Shown: positions 15,020 to 23,076, numbered from the stretch's first letter. The stretch is 28,020 nucleotides of DNA from JBILCM01 sp044353165 (GCA_044353165.1 JBILCM010000030.1:1-28020), one strand, 5' to 3'. The notes: generated by a model not told the origin, from the letters alone. Numbers and translations are program-made.

Positions 15020-15760
15020 ATGCGAATACTATATTTCGACTGTTTCTCGGGAATTTCAGGCGATATGACATTGGCATCTTTGGTTGATGCGGGCGCCGAC
15101 CGTGACTACATCGAACAAGGATTAAAGAAACTTGGCGTTGAAGGGTATTCCTTGTTGTGGAAACACGTGATGAAGAGTGGAATTTCCGCCCTGAAAGCAG
15201 ATGTTGTTTTACATGAAAAGCAGCGTTTTAAAGTGCTCCAATCACACCGCGGCTACTCTGATATTGTCAAATTGATTGAAAATGCAGACTTCAATGAACG
15301 AGCCACCCAGCTGGCATTGAACATTTTCAAAAAAATCGGCATCGCAGAAGCCAAAATTCATGCGATCCCACTCGATAGTGTACATTTCCATGAAGTTGGG
15401 GCTATCGATTCAATCGTTGACATCGTGGGTGTAGCACTTGCCATTGACAACTTGCAACCCGATCGAATCTTAGCCTCCCCAATTCCGCTCGGTTCAGGAA
15501 CGGTTCGGATTGATCACGGCATCTATCCCGTACCTGCACCTGCAACGTTAGAAATGATGCGCGGATTACCCATCGCTCCATCCACTCACGCATTCGAATT
15601 AACAACGCCCACCGGAGCAGGAATTGTTGCTGCTGTAGTGGATGAGTTTAGCTCAGGATTGCCGCCTATGGTTGTGCAATCGATCGGGTACGGCGCTGGA
15701 ACCCGCGATTTACCTGCACAGCCGAATGTGCTTCGCACCGTTATAGGTCTTGTCGATTAG
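15020..15760 (+). CDS. larC: LarC N-terminal half (nickel insertion), stand-alone LarC1
   Basis: LarC is a CTP-dependent nickel insertase that completes the nickel-pincer cofactor. This gene holds only the N-terminal domain: MRILYFDCFSGISGDMTLASL, HFHEVGAIDSIVDIVG, PLGSGTVRIDHGIYPVPAP and FELTTPTGAGIVAAV. It ends cleanly after IGYGAGTRDLPAQPNVLRTVIGLVD, the boundary where LarC1 ends in split proteins. Length is 246, whereas fused LarC is about 400. AAGGAG lies 10 bases before the ATG. The missing half is encoded on the other strand just downstream (15777-16253), so a ribosomal frameshift cannot join them. Confidence 0.93.
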   Translation: MRILYFDCFSGISGDMTLASLVDAGADRDYIEQGLKKLGVEGYSLLWKHVMKSGISALKADVVLHEKQRFKVLQSHRGYSDIVKLIENADFNERATQLALNIFKKIGIAEAKIHAIPLDSVHFHEVGAIDSIVDIVGVALAIDNLQPDRILASPIPLGSGTVRIDHGIYPVPAPATLEMMRGLPIAPSTHAFELTTPTGAGIVAAVVDEFSSGLPPMVVQSIGYGAGTRDLPAQPNVLRTVIGLVD

Positions 15761-15787
15761 GGTTGCCTTAGGCAACCTATTTATTTT
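15761..15787 (+). terminator. Compact terminator between larC1 and larC2
   Basis: A 7-bp perfect stem GGTTGCC/GGCAACC with a TTA loop, directly after the larC1 stop and followed by tatttatttt on the plus strand. The last base of the right arm is part of the larC2 stop codon, so the hairpin separates two convergent halves of LarC. Confidence 0.7.
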
Positions 15788-16253
15788 GAACATACGCTCT
15801 GCGAACTTCGTCATAAACTTCCTTCAACGACACATGCTCTTTCTGGGCAACTTCAATGCATTCCCGGTATTCAGGAGCATATTGAACCTCTCTTCCCTGG
15901 TGAATACCTACCTTCACGCGAATGTTTCCCCAACGCGTTGTTACATCCCGCCATACTCTCCCCAATCGATGCACAGAAGCCTCCAACCTGCGGATCCCCA
16001 GAGTTGTCGTCTCTCGAAAAATAATTTCCTCCACCGGATCAATCTTCCCTACATCTGCAAGAACATTCAGCATGAAACCTGGCCTTCCCTTTTTCATCAC
16101 AATGGGAACCCAGAATACATCATTCGCTCCTGCTTCAAACAACAATTCCATGACGTAACTCGTCCACTCTGGATTCATATCGTCAAGATTGGCTTGCAGT
16201 AATACCATATTTACATCCGTGTGTTCATTTGCGTGCAAATAGTCAAACAACAC
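15777..16253 (-). CDS. LarC C-terminal half (LarC2), on opposite strand
   Basis: A 158-residue protein equal to the LarC C-terminal domain, which carries the CTP-binding part. Seen motifs are LLQANLDDMNPEWTSYVMELL, AGANDVFWVPIVMKKGRPGF, FRETTTLGIRRL, RWGNIRVKVG and a helical end (YAPEYRECIEVAQKEHVSLKEVYDEVRRAY). No disruption is visible. The frame stays open to 16484, but the upstream part is antisense to lytH. I choose GTG 16253 because AAAAAAGGAG lies exactly 7 bases upstream; ATG 16208 is an alternative without a good ribosome site. It has its own promoter-like element and is convergent with larC1. I infer that it complements LarC1 in trans. Confidence 0.88.
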   Translation of the reverse strand: MLFDYLHANEHTDVNMVLLQANLDDMNPEWTSYVMELLFEAGANDVFWVPIVMKKGRPGFMLNVLADVGKIDPVEEIIFRETTTLGIRRLEASVHRLGRVWRDVTTRWGNIRVKVGIHQGREVQYAPEYRECIEVAQKEHVSLKEVYDEVRRAYVQNK

Positions 16254-16312
16254 ATACACGCTCCTTTTTTCGTTTTGATGGTGATTTTTTTGAAAACTTG
16301 CGCACATTAAAA

Positions 16313-16340
16313 ATAATACCTTATCCTTCTGAAATCGCAA
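16313..16340 (-). promoter_or_regulatory. Possible sigma-A promoter of larC2
   Basis: On the minus strand TTGCGA (16340-16335), a 16-base spacer, TATTAT (16318-16313). It is 59 bases upstream of the GTG start and falls in the lytH/larC2 divergent region. Confidence 0.5.
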
Positions 16341-16359
16341 CGACTGTGGAGGCTTATTC

Positions 16360-17412
16360 ATGAAACAATCGAAATTCTTTTTGCTGTTGATCTTTGTTTT
16401 TGCCATAGTATGCAGCCCAATCGCAGGAAAATCCGTATCCAAAGCCGCTTCACCTAAGGAGTCATCTTCACAAATTAGGCACACTATGAAACAAACATTC
16501 GATGACAGGAAAGCGTTACTTAATCAAATTAGCACGATGACAGGCATTCCATGGTATCACCTTGCTGCGATTGATCAGTATGAGCGAACATTAACCATTG
16601 CCAACCCCAAACGCAGGGAACCACGAAACAGCTTGATTGCAATTGAGATCAGTCGTGGTCAATGGGTCGGATTGATGAATCCAGATCCAGAAGATGTAAA
16701 CCGTGAATCCATTGCATTGTTCTCGGGATTGGGTAGGGATGGGAATGGTGATGGACGTGCAGATCGATTCAATGATAGCGATGTTCTGTACAGTCTGGCT
16801 CAAGTGTTACTGCACTACGGTACATCTGGGGTTGATTTTGATATTGCCATTTGGAAATATTATCAGAATCATCGGAGCGTCATGCGCATCAAACAATTTT
16901 CCAAGTTATATCGCACGTTCGGCACACTTGATCTTCACCAACATGCATTTGTATTGCCGCTTGGGAGTGATTATGCCTATCGCAGCACTTGGGGAACCGC
17001 ACGGAATTACGGTGGATATCGTATCCACGAGGGGACAGATTTATTTGCACACTATGGCATGCCTGTGCGCAGTACTTGTTATGGCGTCATTGAGGAACAG
17101 GGTTGGAATCGTTACGGTGGATGGAGGGTGGGCATTCGAGATTTGAATAATGTATATCACTACTATGCGCACTTGTCGGGATTCCAAAAAAACACTAAAG
17201 AAGAAGATATCGTGAAACCAGGTGATGTCATCGGTTGGGTTGGAAGTTCAGGTTACGGCAAACCAGGTACTCAAGGCAAATTTCCCCCGCATCTCCACTA
17301 CGGTTTGTATAGGGATAATGGATTGACAGAATGGTCGTTCGATCCTTATCCATATTTACGAAAGTGGGAACGTGAAGAACACAAGCGTAAGAAGGGTTAT
17401 GTTAGTCAGTAA
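16360..17412 (+). CDS. lytH: Secreted M23 peptidase, LytH-like
   Basis: A zinc peptidase of the LytM/M23 family. LytH (YunA) of B. subtilis is the sporulation L-Ala-D-Glu endopeptidase that trims spore cortex stems. Residues 1-30 are a signal peptide or anchor (KFFLLLIFVFAIVCSPIAG). The zinc motif is H223-x3-D227 (RIHEGTDLFAHYG) and the second motif is H311-x-H313 (PPHLHYGLY). The N-terminal half lacks a recognisable fold but contains DRKALLNQISTMTGIPWYHLAAIDQYE. Length 350 is close to LytH (326). ATG 16360 has GGAGG 9 bases upstream. Its neighbour yunB supports the LytH assignment, as the two are adjacent in B. subtilis. Ends overlap by 11 bases. Confidence 0.9.
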   Translation: MKQSKFFLLLIFVFAIVCSPIAGKSVSKAASPKESSSQIRHTMKQTFDDRKALLNQISTMTGIPWYHLAAIDQYERTLTIANPKRREPRNSLIAIEISRGQWVGLMNPDPEDVNRESIALFSGLGRDGNGDGRADRFNDSDVLYSLAQVLLHYGTSGVDFDIAIWKYYQNHRSVMRIKQFSKLYRTFGTLDLHQHAFVLPLGSDYAYRSTWGTARNYGGYRIHEGTDLFAHYGMPVRSTCYGVIEEQGWNRYGGWRVGIRDLNNVYHYYAHLSGFQKNTKEEDIVKPGDVIGWVGSSGYGKPGTQGKFPPHLHYGLYRDNGLTEWSFDPYPYLRKWEREEHKRKKGYVSQ

Positions 17413-18094
17413 CTTGAGGAGGTAAACTGGGCGATGGCATGACCAATGAAGTTCCTCCATCCATATTTTTTAACGGATTCCCTTTAGCGTCTAAATAATA
17501 CATCGGCACATCGCCTTTCACCAAAATATAGGAGATCGGAACTTCGGTCGTAACAATTTCCGGTTTCGTGTCGAATGGAATGTAAATCATCACTTCAGCA
17601 GTAATGCGAATAAATACAGTAACAAGTAACATGTTTATCCCAGCGTCTTCTTTTCTTGTATCCAAATCGACTTGTGGAGCGCCCGCAGATTCAAAACGAA
17701 TGGGAATGGATGGACCGAATGAAGCCAATATGACACTATCCAATGCTTGCCCGATTGGAATATGTTCAATTCGATGAACTTGTTTTTGCAATGTGTCTTG
17801 CACAATTTTAACGACTTCGGATGCGATGCGCATGTGCTCCCTATAATTCAACATGAATCCGGTAATATTCCCACTGCCATTGGTTTGCCATGTAATGAGT
17901 TCTCCAACAGCCTCACGTTGTGAAATCTGATTCGATATGGCTTGATTGATCGCCTCTGTGGCCATTTGCTTCACACGAATGCCAGCAACCTTCATCAACG
18001 GCTCACGCAAATGCTGTTCAATAAAAAAGAATGATTGCACACTTGCGATCATTCCAGCGAAGATCGTCAACAACACAATGAGATTACGGTGCAT
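17402..18094 (-). CDS. yunB: Sporulation protein YunB
   Basis: YunB is a sigma-E-dependent protein needed for normal sporulation and related to YpjP/YtfJ-like exported proteins. Residues 5-22 form a membrane anchor; then MKVAGIRVKQMATEAINQAI, GNITGFMLNYREHMRIASEVVKIVQDTLQK and IPIGQALDSVILASFGPSIPI match the family. The coordinates use the first ATG (18094), but no ribosome site precedes it. The open frame continues upstream to 18187 and encodes LLRKRRFRRR, a basic stretch expected before the YunB anchor. SD-like GAGGGGGA sits 7 bases before a CTG at 18166, which is the more likely true start. Confidence 0.88.
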   Translation of the reverse strand: MHRNLIVLLTIFAGMIASVQSFFFIEQHLREPLMKVAGIRVKQMATEAINQAISNQISQREAVGELITWQTNGSGNITGFMLNYREHMRIASEVVKIVQDTLQKQVHRIEHIPIGQALDSVILASFGPSIPIRFESAGAPQVDLDTRKEDAGINMLLVTVFIRITAEVMIYIPFDTKPEIVTTEVPISYILVKGDVPMYYLDAKGNPLKNMDGGTSLVMPSPSLPPQVTD

Positions 18095-18203
18095 CGGTTT
18101 CAGTCTGTAGCTTCGAAATCCGAATGTTTGAAATGAACGTCTACGGAACCTTCGTTTGCGTAACAGGAGATCTTCCCCCTCGCTTGTTCAACAGGTGTAG
18201 ACA

Positions 18204-19046
18204 TTATATGTGTGTTGTCGAAGAAAAAGAAGTTGCGTATCGATGCTGTCGCACCGCTTCATAAAGCAGTACGGTAGCTGCCATAGCAACATTCAATGAC
18301 TCTGCACGGCCATGCATCGGAATGAGCAGTTGCTCATCGCATATGTCAAGCAGATCATTTGAAATCCCGGCTCCTTCATTGCCTAAGATAAAGCATATAT
18401 CGCCTGTAAGTTCCACTTCGTAACATACACGTTGCGATTGAAGGGTCGTTGCGATGATTCGGTGACTGTGTGCACGTAGTTGGGGAAGCACCTCGCGCAG
18501 ATTGCAAGAGATGATCGGCAGGTGAAAGATGGATCCCATAGTAGATCGAATCGTTTTGGGGTTGTAAAGGTCCGCACACCCATTGCCAAGAAGCACGACA
18601 GAAGCACCCGCTGCATCAGCAGCTCGAATAATGGTACCGACGTTCCCCGGATCCTGGACTGCGTCAAGGGCAATACAAAAACCAGGGCGTTTATGAAGGG
18701 GATCCGATCTGTCCCAAAAACCGATCGGTAGGATGGCAGCCACACCCTGAGGCACTTGAGTATCTGTGATTTTACCCATAACTTGATCAGAAACAGCAGA
18801 CCATGACACCTGAGTTTGGAACGAATTGGGTTCGGATTGCATCCACAAACGATGTAATTGTTGAGCCCCGGGAGAATCGGGCACATAAAGAATATGGTGT
18901 ATTGGCGCACCACTTTTTATCGCCTCATGAACAAGGTGCACTCCTTCTATAAGAAATGCACGTTCTAGATCTCTTCCTTTTTTCGTTAAGAGTGAGGACC
19001 ATCGTTTTACATTCGAATTGTGTATTGATGTAATCGTTTCGATCAT
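18204..19046 (-). CDS. SpoU/TrmH-family RNA 2'-O-methyltransferase
   Basis: A SAM-dependent RNA ribose methyltransferase of the SPOUT class; B. subtilis YsgA is the nearest named relative. An N-terminal substrate-binding domain (SVKRWSSLL-type start, then RAFLIEGVHLVHEAI) precedes the SPOUT domain. Motif 1 is PGNVGTIIRAADAAGA, motif 2 ILGNEGAGIS and motif 3 IPMHGRAESLNVAMAATVLLYE, which form the trefoil-knot SAM site. Length 280 is normal. ATG 19046 follows TAGGAG. It is divergent from sspI, as ysgA and sspI are in Bacillus. The modified RNA position cannot be told from sequence. Confidence 0.92.
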   Translation of the reverse strand: MIETITSIHNSNVKRWSSLLTKKGRDLERAFLIEGVHLVHEAIKSGAPIHHILYVPDSPGAQQLHRLWMQSEPNSFQTQVSWSAVSDQVMGKITDTQVPQGVAAILPIGFWDRSDPLHKRPGFCIALDAVQDPGNVGTIIRAADAAGASVVLLGNGCADLYNPKTIRSTMGSIFHLPIISCNLREVLPQLRAHSHRIIATTLQSQRVCYEVELTGDICFILGNEGAGISNDLLDICDEQLLIPMHGRAESLNVAMAATVLLYEAVRQHRYATSFSSTTHI

Positions 19047-19135
19047 GCTCTCCTACCTGCCTCTAATGTAGTAGTATGAATTACGCTTTATGTGTGTAGA
19101 ATAAATTCAATTGTTCCTATGGAGGTACCTCGGAG

Positions 19136-19363
19136 ATGATGACGTTACGCCAAGCGATATATCAACGCATGCAGGAAAAGCACACGGATGGATTATTTGA
19201 AACGATAGATACCGCTATGGATCACGACGAGCGGACACTGCCCGGCTTGGGTGTGTTGTTTGAAATCATTTGGAAAAACAGCGACCAACAGATGCGGACA
19301 AAATTGGTGCAGACCATCTATGAACATTTGCCCAGACAACCCATTTCATCAAAAACGAATTGA
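19136..19363 (+). CDS. sspI: Small acid-soluble spore protein I
   Basis: A minor forespore protein found in the spore core. It contains the SspI signature LPGLGVLFEIIW, with the DERTLPG segment before it and a helical MRTKLVQTIYEHL end. The 75-residue length agrees with SspI (about 71). It begins with tandem ATG codons (19136 and 19139); GGAGG at 19121-19125 suits either. The adjacent, divergent TrmH-type gene reproduces the ysgA-sspI neighbourhood. No convincing sigma-G promoter was found upstream. A strong terminator follows. Confidence 0.92.
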   Translation: MMTLRQAIYQRMQEKHTDGLFETIDTAMDHDERTLPGLGVLFEIIWKNSDQQMRTKLVQTIYEHLPRQPISSKTN

Positions 19364-19366
19364 AAA

Positions 19367-19411
19367 TAAGCACCTGAAGTCATACGCATGACTTTTGGTG
19401 CTTACTTTTTT
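19367..19411. terminator. Terminator between sspI and the LytTR gene
   Basis: Outer stem TAAGCACC/GGTGCTTA (19367-19374 and 19397-19404) and inner stem AAGTCAT/ATGACTT form a long hairpin followed by cttttttag on the plus strand. It sits between convergent genes. Confidence 0.85.
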
Positions 19412-19829
19412 AGTAATCCATCAGTTGTTGCTTCAGTTCGCTGAGTTTTAGCCGTTTGAGAATGTCTCGAACGTTAGAGGTTGTCTTGCGGACCATTTCT
19501 TTGCGAATCATTTTCTGTTTAATATAGGCCACTGTAGCAAATTTGCTTTGTGGGGTGACTGTTTCTTGAAAATACACTTTCCCTTGCGAATCATCAAACT
19601 TCACAACCCTGTTCAAGTTCACGAGGTTGGTTTTGTCCAACATGTCAAACCCATGATCGCTCAGGTACTCCTCCATCTCCGACAGAGTTGAAATGTGTCG
19701 ATATTTCTCATTGTTTAAATAATATACGATTTTACGACCTTCAATTTCCATGTAATCAACTTCGTTCAGATGGATGCAAGCTAACGCTGAGGTCCCATCT
19801 GAGTTTAATTTGATAACGGACATCATCAT
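19410..19829 (-). CDS. Stand-alone LytTR-domain DNA-binding protein
   Basis: A 139-residue protein that is almost entirely a LytTR DNA-binding domain with no response-regulator receiver. The LytTR pattern is visible: CIHLNEVDYMEIEGRKIVYYLNN, STLSEMEEYLSDHGFDMLDKTNLVNLNRVVKFDD. The loop after this strand (QGKVYF) and a helical, basic C-terminus (RKTTSNVRDILKRLKLSELKQQL) follow. The frame opens at 19910, but I use the first of three ATGs at 19829, after AAAAGAGTG. Stand-alone LytTR regulators are known in several Firmicutes; this one's targets are unknown. An extended -10 lies upstream. Confidence 0.85.
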   Translation of the reverse strand: MMMSVIKLNSDGTSALACIHLNEVDYMEIEGRKIVYYLNNEKYRHISTLSEMEEYLSDHGFDMLDKTNLVNLNRVVKFDDSQGKVYFQETVTPQSKFATVAYIKQKMIRKEMVRKTTSNVRDILKRLKLSELKQQLMDY

Positions 19830-19875
19830 CAATTTCACTCTTTTCTTACGATTGTTTACATTCATCAATGGCGTG

Positions 19876-19884
19876 AGTATACCA
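19876..19884 (-). promoter_or_regulatory. Possible extended -10 promoter of LytTR gene
   Basis: TGGTATACT on the minus strand is an extended -10 element; a -35 (TTTCAA, 17 bases upstream) is weak. The tail of this promoter overlaps the prfC-LytTR intergenic region. Confidence 0.4.
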
Positions 19885-19930
19885 TAGTTTGCATTCGTTT
19901 GAAAATACATTAAATGTAATTTTTTGTAAT

Positions 19931-21514
19931 TTAAGGTGCTAGTTCCAAAAATTTTATGTCATTGTTGCGTTCCATCGCCGTCCGCATCGCATATTCGCTC
20001 TCGAAAAGTGCTACATATTGGTTGTTCTTATCTAGACAGAGCGTTGAATTGACACGAAACTTGGTTGGATCTATGTGACTACCCACAACCCAGCGTGCAA
20101 ATTGCCAAGGTTGTCGTTGCAAAAGCACATCCACCCCATATTCATGCTTCATTCGGTATTCAAACACTTCAAATTGCAATTGTCCAACAACACCCAGAAC
20201 GGTATCTTCGAAGCCGATAGTCCGAAACACTTGAATCGTGCCTTCCTCCGTCAGTTGGTCAATTCCCTTCTGATATTGTTTATGTTTCAACGCATTCTTG
20301 ACAATTAGCTTTGAGAAAAGCTCCGGTGAGAATGTCGGCAACTCATCAAAGTGGACATCGTTGCGCACAGACAATGTATCACCGATCCTAAAAATGCCCG
20401 GATCAAACAATCCAACAATATCACCCGGATAAGCATGTTCAACAATGTCGCGATCCTGTGCAAGAAATTGTTGCGGTTGGGAAAGTTTGATGTCTTTACC
20501 CAATCGGACATGTTTGACAGTCATTCCTCGCTCAAATTGTCCAGAAACAATGCGCAAGAATGCGATACGATCGCGATGTGCAGGATTCATGTTCGCTTGA
20601 ATTTTGAAGATATACCCAGAAAAATGCGGATCTTCTGGTGAGATATGGCCAGCAACGCTATTACGTGATGCGGGTATGGGAGCAAGTTGCAGAAAATTAT
20701 CCAGAAACGTTTGGACACCGAAGTTATTAATCGCACTTCCGAAAAATAAAGGTGTCAACTCTCCACGAGCAATCCGACTTTCATCAAATTCATCTCCTGC
20801 AATTTCGAGCAACTCTAATTCTTCCTTCAGTTGAGGATACAGATGTTCGCCTGCGACTTGTTTCACTAAGGGGTCTAAAATTCCGCTCACATCTTTAACA
20901 GCAATAACTGAATGGTCATCACCTTGAAATAATTCTATGCGGGACTTTCTGCGATCGTATATCCCCCTTAAATTTCGGCCTTGCCCAATAGGCCAATTCA
21001 TCGGGTATGCTCGAATGCCCAATACATTCTCAAGTTCTTCCATGAGATCGAACGGGTCTCTACCTTCCCGGTCCAACTTGTTAATAAACGTGAAAATAGG
21101 AATTCCCCGCATGCGGCACACTTGAAAAAGCTTCTTCGTCTGTGCTTCTACACCTTTAGCAGAGTCAATTAACATCACTGCGCTATCCGCAGCCGTTAAC
21201 GTACGGTACGTATCCTCACTAAAATCTTGATGTCCAGGTGTGTCAAGAATGTTAATCCGTTTACTTTCATAATCAAATTGTAATACGCTGGAAGTAACAG
21301 AAATCCCTCTTTGTTTCTCGATCTCCATCCAATCCGATGTGGCGAATTTACCGACTTTCCTACCTTTTACGGTGCCGGCAAGCCGGATGGCGCCGCCAAA
21401 CAACAATAATTTTTCAGTGAGCGTAGTCTTCCCCGCATCCGGGTGTGAAATGATTGCGAACGTTCGACGCTTCTGAATTTCATGTTGCAAATCTTTATTT
21501 GTGGCAGAGTTCAT
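19931..21514 (-). CDS. prfC: Peptide chain release factor 3
   Basis: A translational GTPase that recycles RF1/RF2 from terminating ribosomes. G1 is SHPDAGKTTLTEKLL, G3 DTPGHQDFSEDTYR and G4 INKLDREGRDP, in EF-G-like order, followed by domain 2 and the RF3-specific end. Length is 527, the usual size (about 529 in E. coli). The frame extends 29 codons upstream, but ATG 21514 begins MNSATNKDLQHEIQKRRTFA, the usual RF3 start; the ribosome site is weak (AAGAAGG). It lies 56 bases downstream of zwf on the same strand and may share its transcript. Many Firmicutes have RF3, but not all. Confidence 0.95.
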   Translation of the reverse strand: MNSATNKDLQHEIQKRRTFAIISHPDAGKTTLTEKLLLFGGAIRLAGTVKGRKVGKFATSDWMEIEKQRGISVTSSVLQFDYESKRINILDTPGHQDFSEDTYRTLTAADSAVMLIDSAKGVEAQTKKLFQVCRMRGIPIFTFINKLDREGRDPFDLMEELENVLGIRAYPMNWPIGQGRNLRGIYDRRKSRIELFQGDDHSVIAVKDVSGILDPLVKQVAGEHLYPQLKEELELLEIAGDEFDESRIARGELTPLFFGSAINNFGVQTFLDNFLQLAPIPASRNSVAGHISPEDPHFSGYIFKIQANMNPAHRDRIAFLRIVSGQFERGMTVKHVRLGKDIKLSQPQQFLAQDRDIVEHAYPGDIVGLFDPGIFRIGDTLSVRNDVHFDELPTFSPELFSKLIVKNALKHKQYQKGIDQLTEEGTIQVFRTIGFEDTVLGVVGQLQFEVFEYRMKHEYGVDVLLQRQPWQFARWVVGSHIDPTKFRVNSTLCLDKNNQYVALFESEYAMRTAMERNNDIKFLELAP

Positions 21515-21570
21515 GCAGTTTCCGTGCCTTCTTTCTTCCCTAGTTAGAATATTTTCATCAAATTCATGAT

Positions 21571-23076
21571 TTAGTTTTCGCGCATTCCATTCACAGGCCA
21601 CCAGTGATGCCCGCTAGCCTCTAATAGTTTATTGGCGGCGACAGGTCCCCAAGTGCCTGCTTCGTAAGATTCGAGATCATGTGCAGTAGATGACCATGCC
21701 TTTGCAATCCGATCCACATAACGCCAAGCAAAGGCTACTTCATCCCAACGGGTAAAATATGTAGAATCACCGCGAATCGCATCAAACAGTAACCGCTCGT
21801 ACGCTTCCGGTGTGTTCATGCCAATATCGCTCGATTGACAGAAATCCATCGCAACGGGCGAGATCAACTCATCAGAACCTGGCATTTTCGCATTAAACTT
21901 GACGTAAACACCTTCCATCGGGTTCACACGGAAAACGAGCAAATTCGGTTGCAACTTATGTTTGCTCGCGAGATATACATTGTCTGGCACGTTCTTAAAT
22001 TCAACAACGACCTCTGTCACTTTCGCTGGCAACCGTTTGCCCGTGCGAATGTAGAAGGGTACACCTGCCCAACGAAAATTATCTACAAACACTTTTGCTG
22101 CAAAATAGGTTTCCGTGGTTGAAGTTATTGAAACTTTCTCCTCTTCAAGGTAACCTTTCACCGGCTTGTCCTTCAGACGTCCGGCTTTGTATTGTCCTCT
22201 GACGACATGTCGACGTACCGACAGATCATCCGTCTCCAGGCGTAAGCTTTTAAGAACTTTGACTTTCTCGTCTCTTATCGCTTCAGGATGAAGGACGCTA
22301 GGCGGTTCCATAGCCATCATTGTGATCATCTGCAACATGTGGTTCTGTCCCATGTCACGCAGTGCGCCAGCCGTATCATAATACCCGCCGCGTTCTTCAA
22401 CGCCCACCGTTTCACTCAATGTAATTTGTATGTTTGATATGTATCGATGATTCCAAAGTGGTTCGAAGAAAGCATTCGTAAATCGAATAACTTCTATATT
22501 TTGCACCATTTCTTTACCTAAATAATGATCAATACGATAAATATCTTCTTCCCGGAATACCTCGCGTAATGCCTCATTCAACTTTTCGGCAGACTGAAGA
22601 TCGTAACCAAACGGCTTCTCAATCACAAGGCGATGCCAACCCTCACCGGTAAGTAGTCCTCCTTGTTGCAAATGATGACTCACAGTGCCAAAAAGCTCTG
22701 GTGCTAATGCAAGATAAAATAAGCGATTGCCACCGATACCGTAAGCATGATCAAGTTGTTCGGCTATTAGGTTAAGTTTGCGAAACCCCTCAACATCTTG
22801 AATGTCCAAAGACATGTAACGAAAATGCTTAGCGAAGGTTGACCATTCGTCATCCCCCTTCGGTTGATGACGGGCAAATTCACGAATTGAATCGAGCACG
22901 TCTTGCTGGAACAGCTCGTCCGTTCTGTTACGGCGCGCGATGCCAATCACAGCAAATCGATCGCTTAATTTTCCTTCTGTATATAGACTGTAGATGGCTG
23001 GGAAAAGCTTGCGTTTGGCTAAATCGCCAGTTGCTCCAAACAAGAGGATTACAGATCCATCAAGACATGCGTTCAA
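21571..23076 (-). CDS. zwf: Glucose-6-phosphate 1-dehydrogenase
   Basis: Oxidises glucose-6-phosphate with NADP, the entry to the oxidative pentose phosphate pathway. The N-terminal nucleotide-binding motif is LFGATGDLAKRKLFPAIYSLY (G-x-x-G-D-L). EKPFGYDLQSA and RIDHYLGKEMVQN are the substrate-binding/active-site signature, the latter with the catalytic histidine. Length 501 is normal. The start is TTG at 23076, because in-frame stops lie directly upstream; the ribosome site is poor (AAAGAA). The gene heads a minus-strand run with prfC and has a long 198-base upstream region containing inverted repeats. Confidence 0.97.
   Translation of the reverse strand: MNACLDGSVILLFGATGDLAKRKLFPAIYSLYTEGKLSDRFAVIGIARRNRTDELFQQDVLDSIREFARHQPKGDDEWSTFAKHFRYMSLDIQDVEGFRKLNLIAEQLDHAYGIGGNRLFYLALAPELFGTVSHHLQQGGLLTGEGWHRLVIEKPFGYDLQSAEKLNEALREVFREEDIYRIDHYLGKEMVQNIEVIRFTNAFFEPLWNHRYISNIQITLSETVGVEERGGYYDTAGALRDMGQNHMLQMITMMAMEPPSVLHPEAIRDEKVKVLKSLRLETDDLSVRRHVVRGQYKAGRLKDKPVKGYLEEEKVSITSTTETYFAAKVFVDNFRWAGVPFYIRTGKRLPAKVTEVVVEFKNVPDNVYLASKHKLQPNLLVFRVNPMEGVYVKFNAKMPGSDELISPVAMDFCQSSDIGMNTPEAYERLLFDAIRGDSTYFTRWDEVAFAWRYVDRIAKAWSSTAHDLESYEAGTWGPVAANKLLEASGHHWWPVNGMREN

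Noticed and set aside
15020..16253. Programmed frameshift joining LarC1 and LarC2, as in L. plantarum
   Set aside because: The two halves are on opposite strands, so no shift can join them.
16254..16484. Extended larC2 N-terminus to ATG 16484
   Set aside because: The extension is antisense to the lytH signal peptide region and has no LarC similarity; a ribosome site supports GTG 16253.
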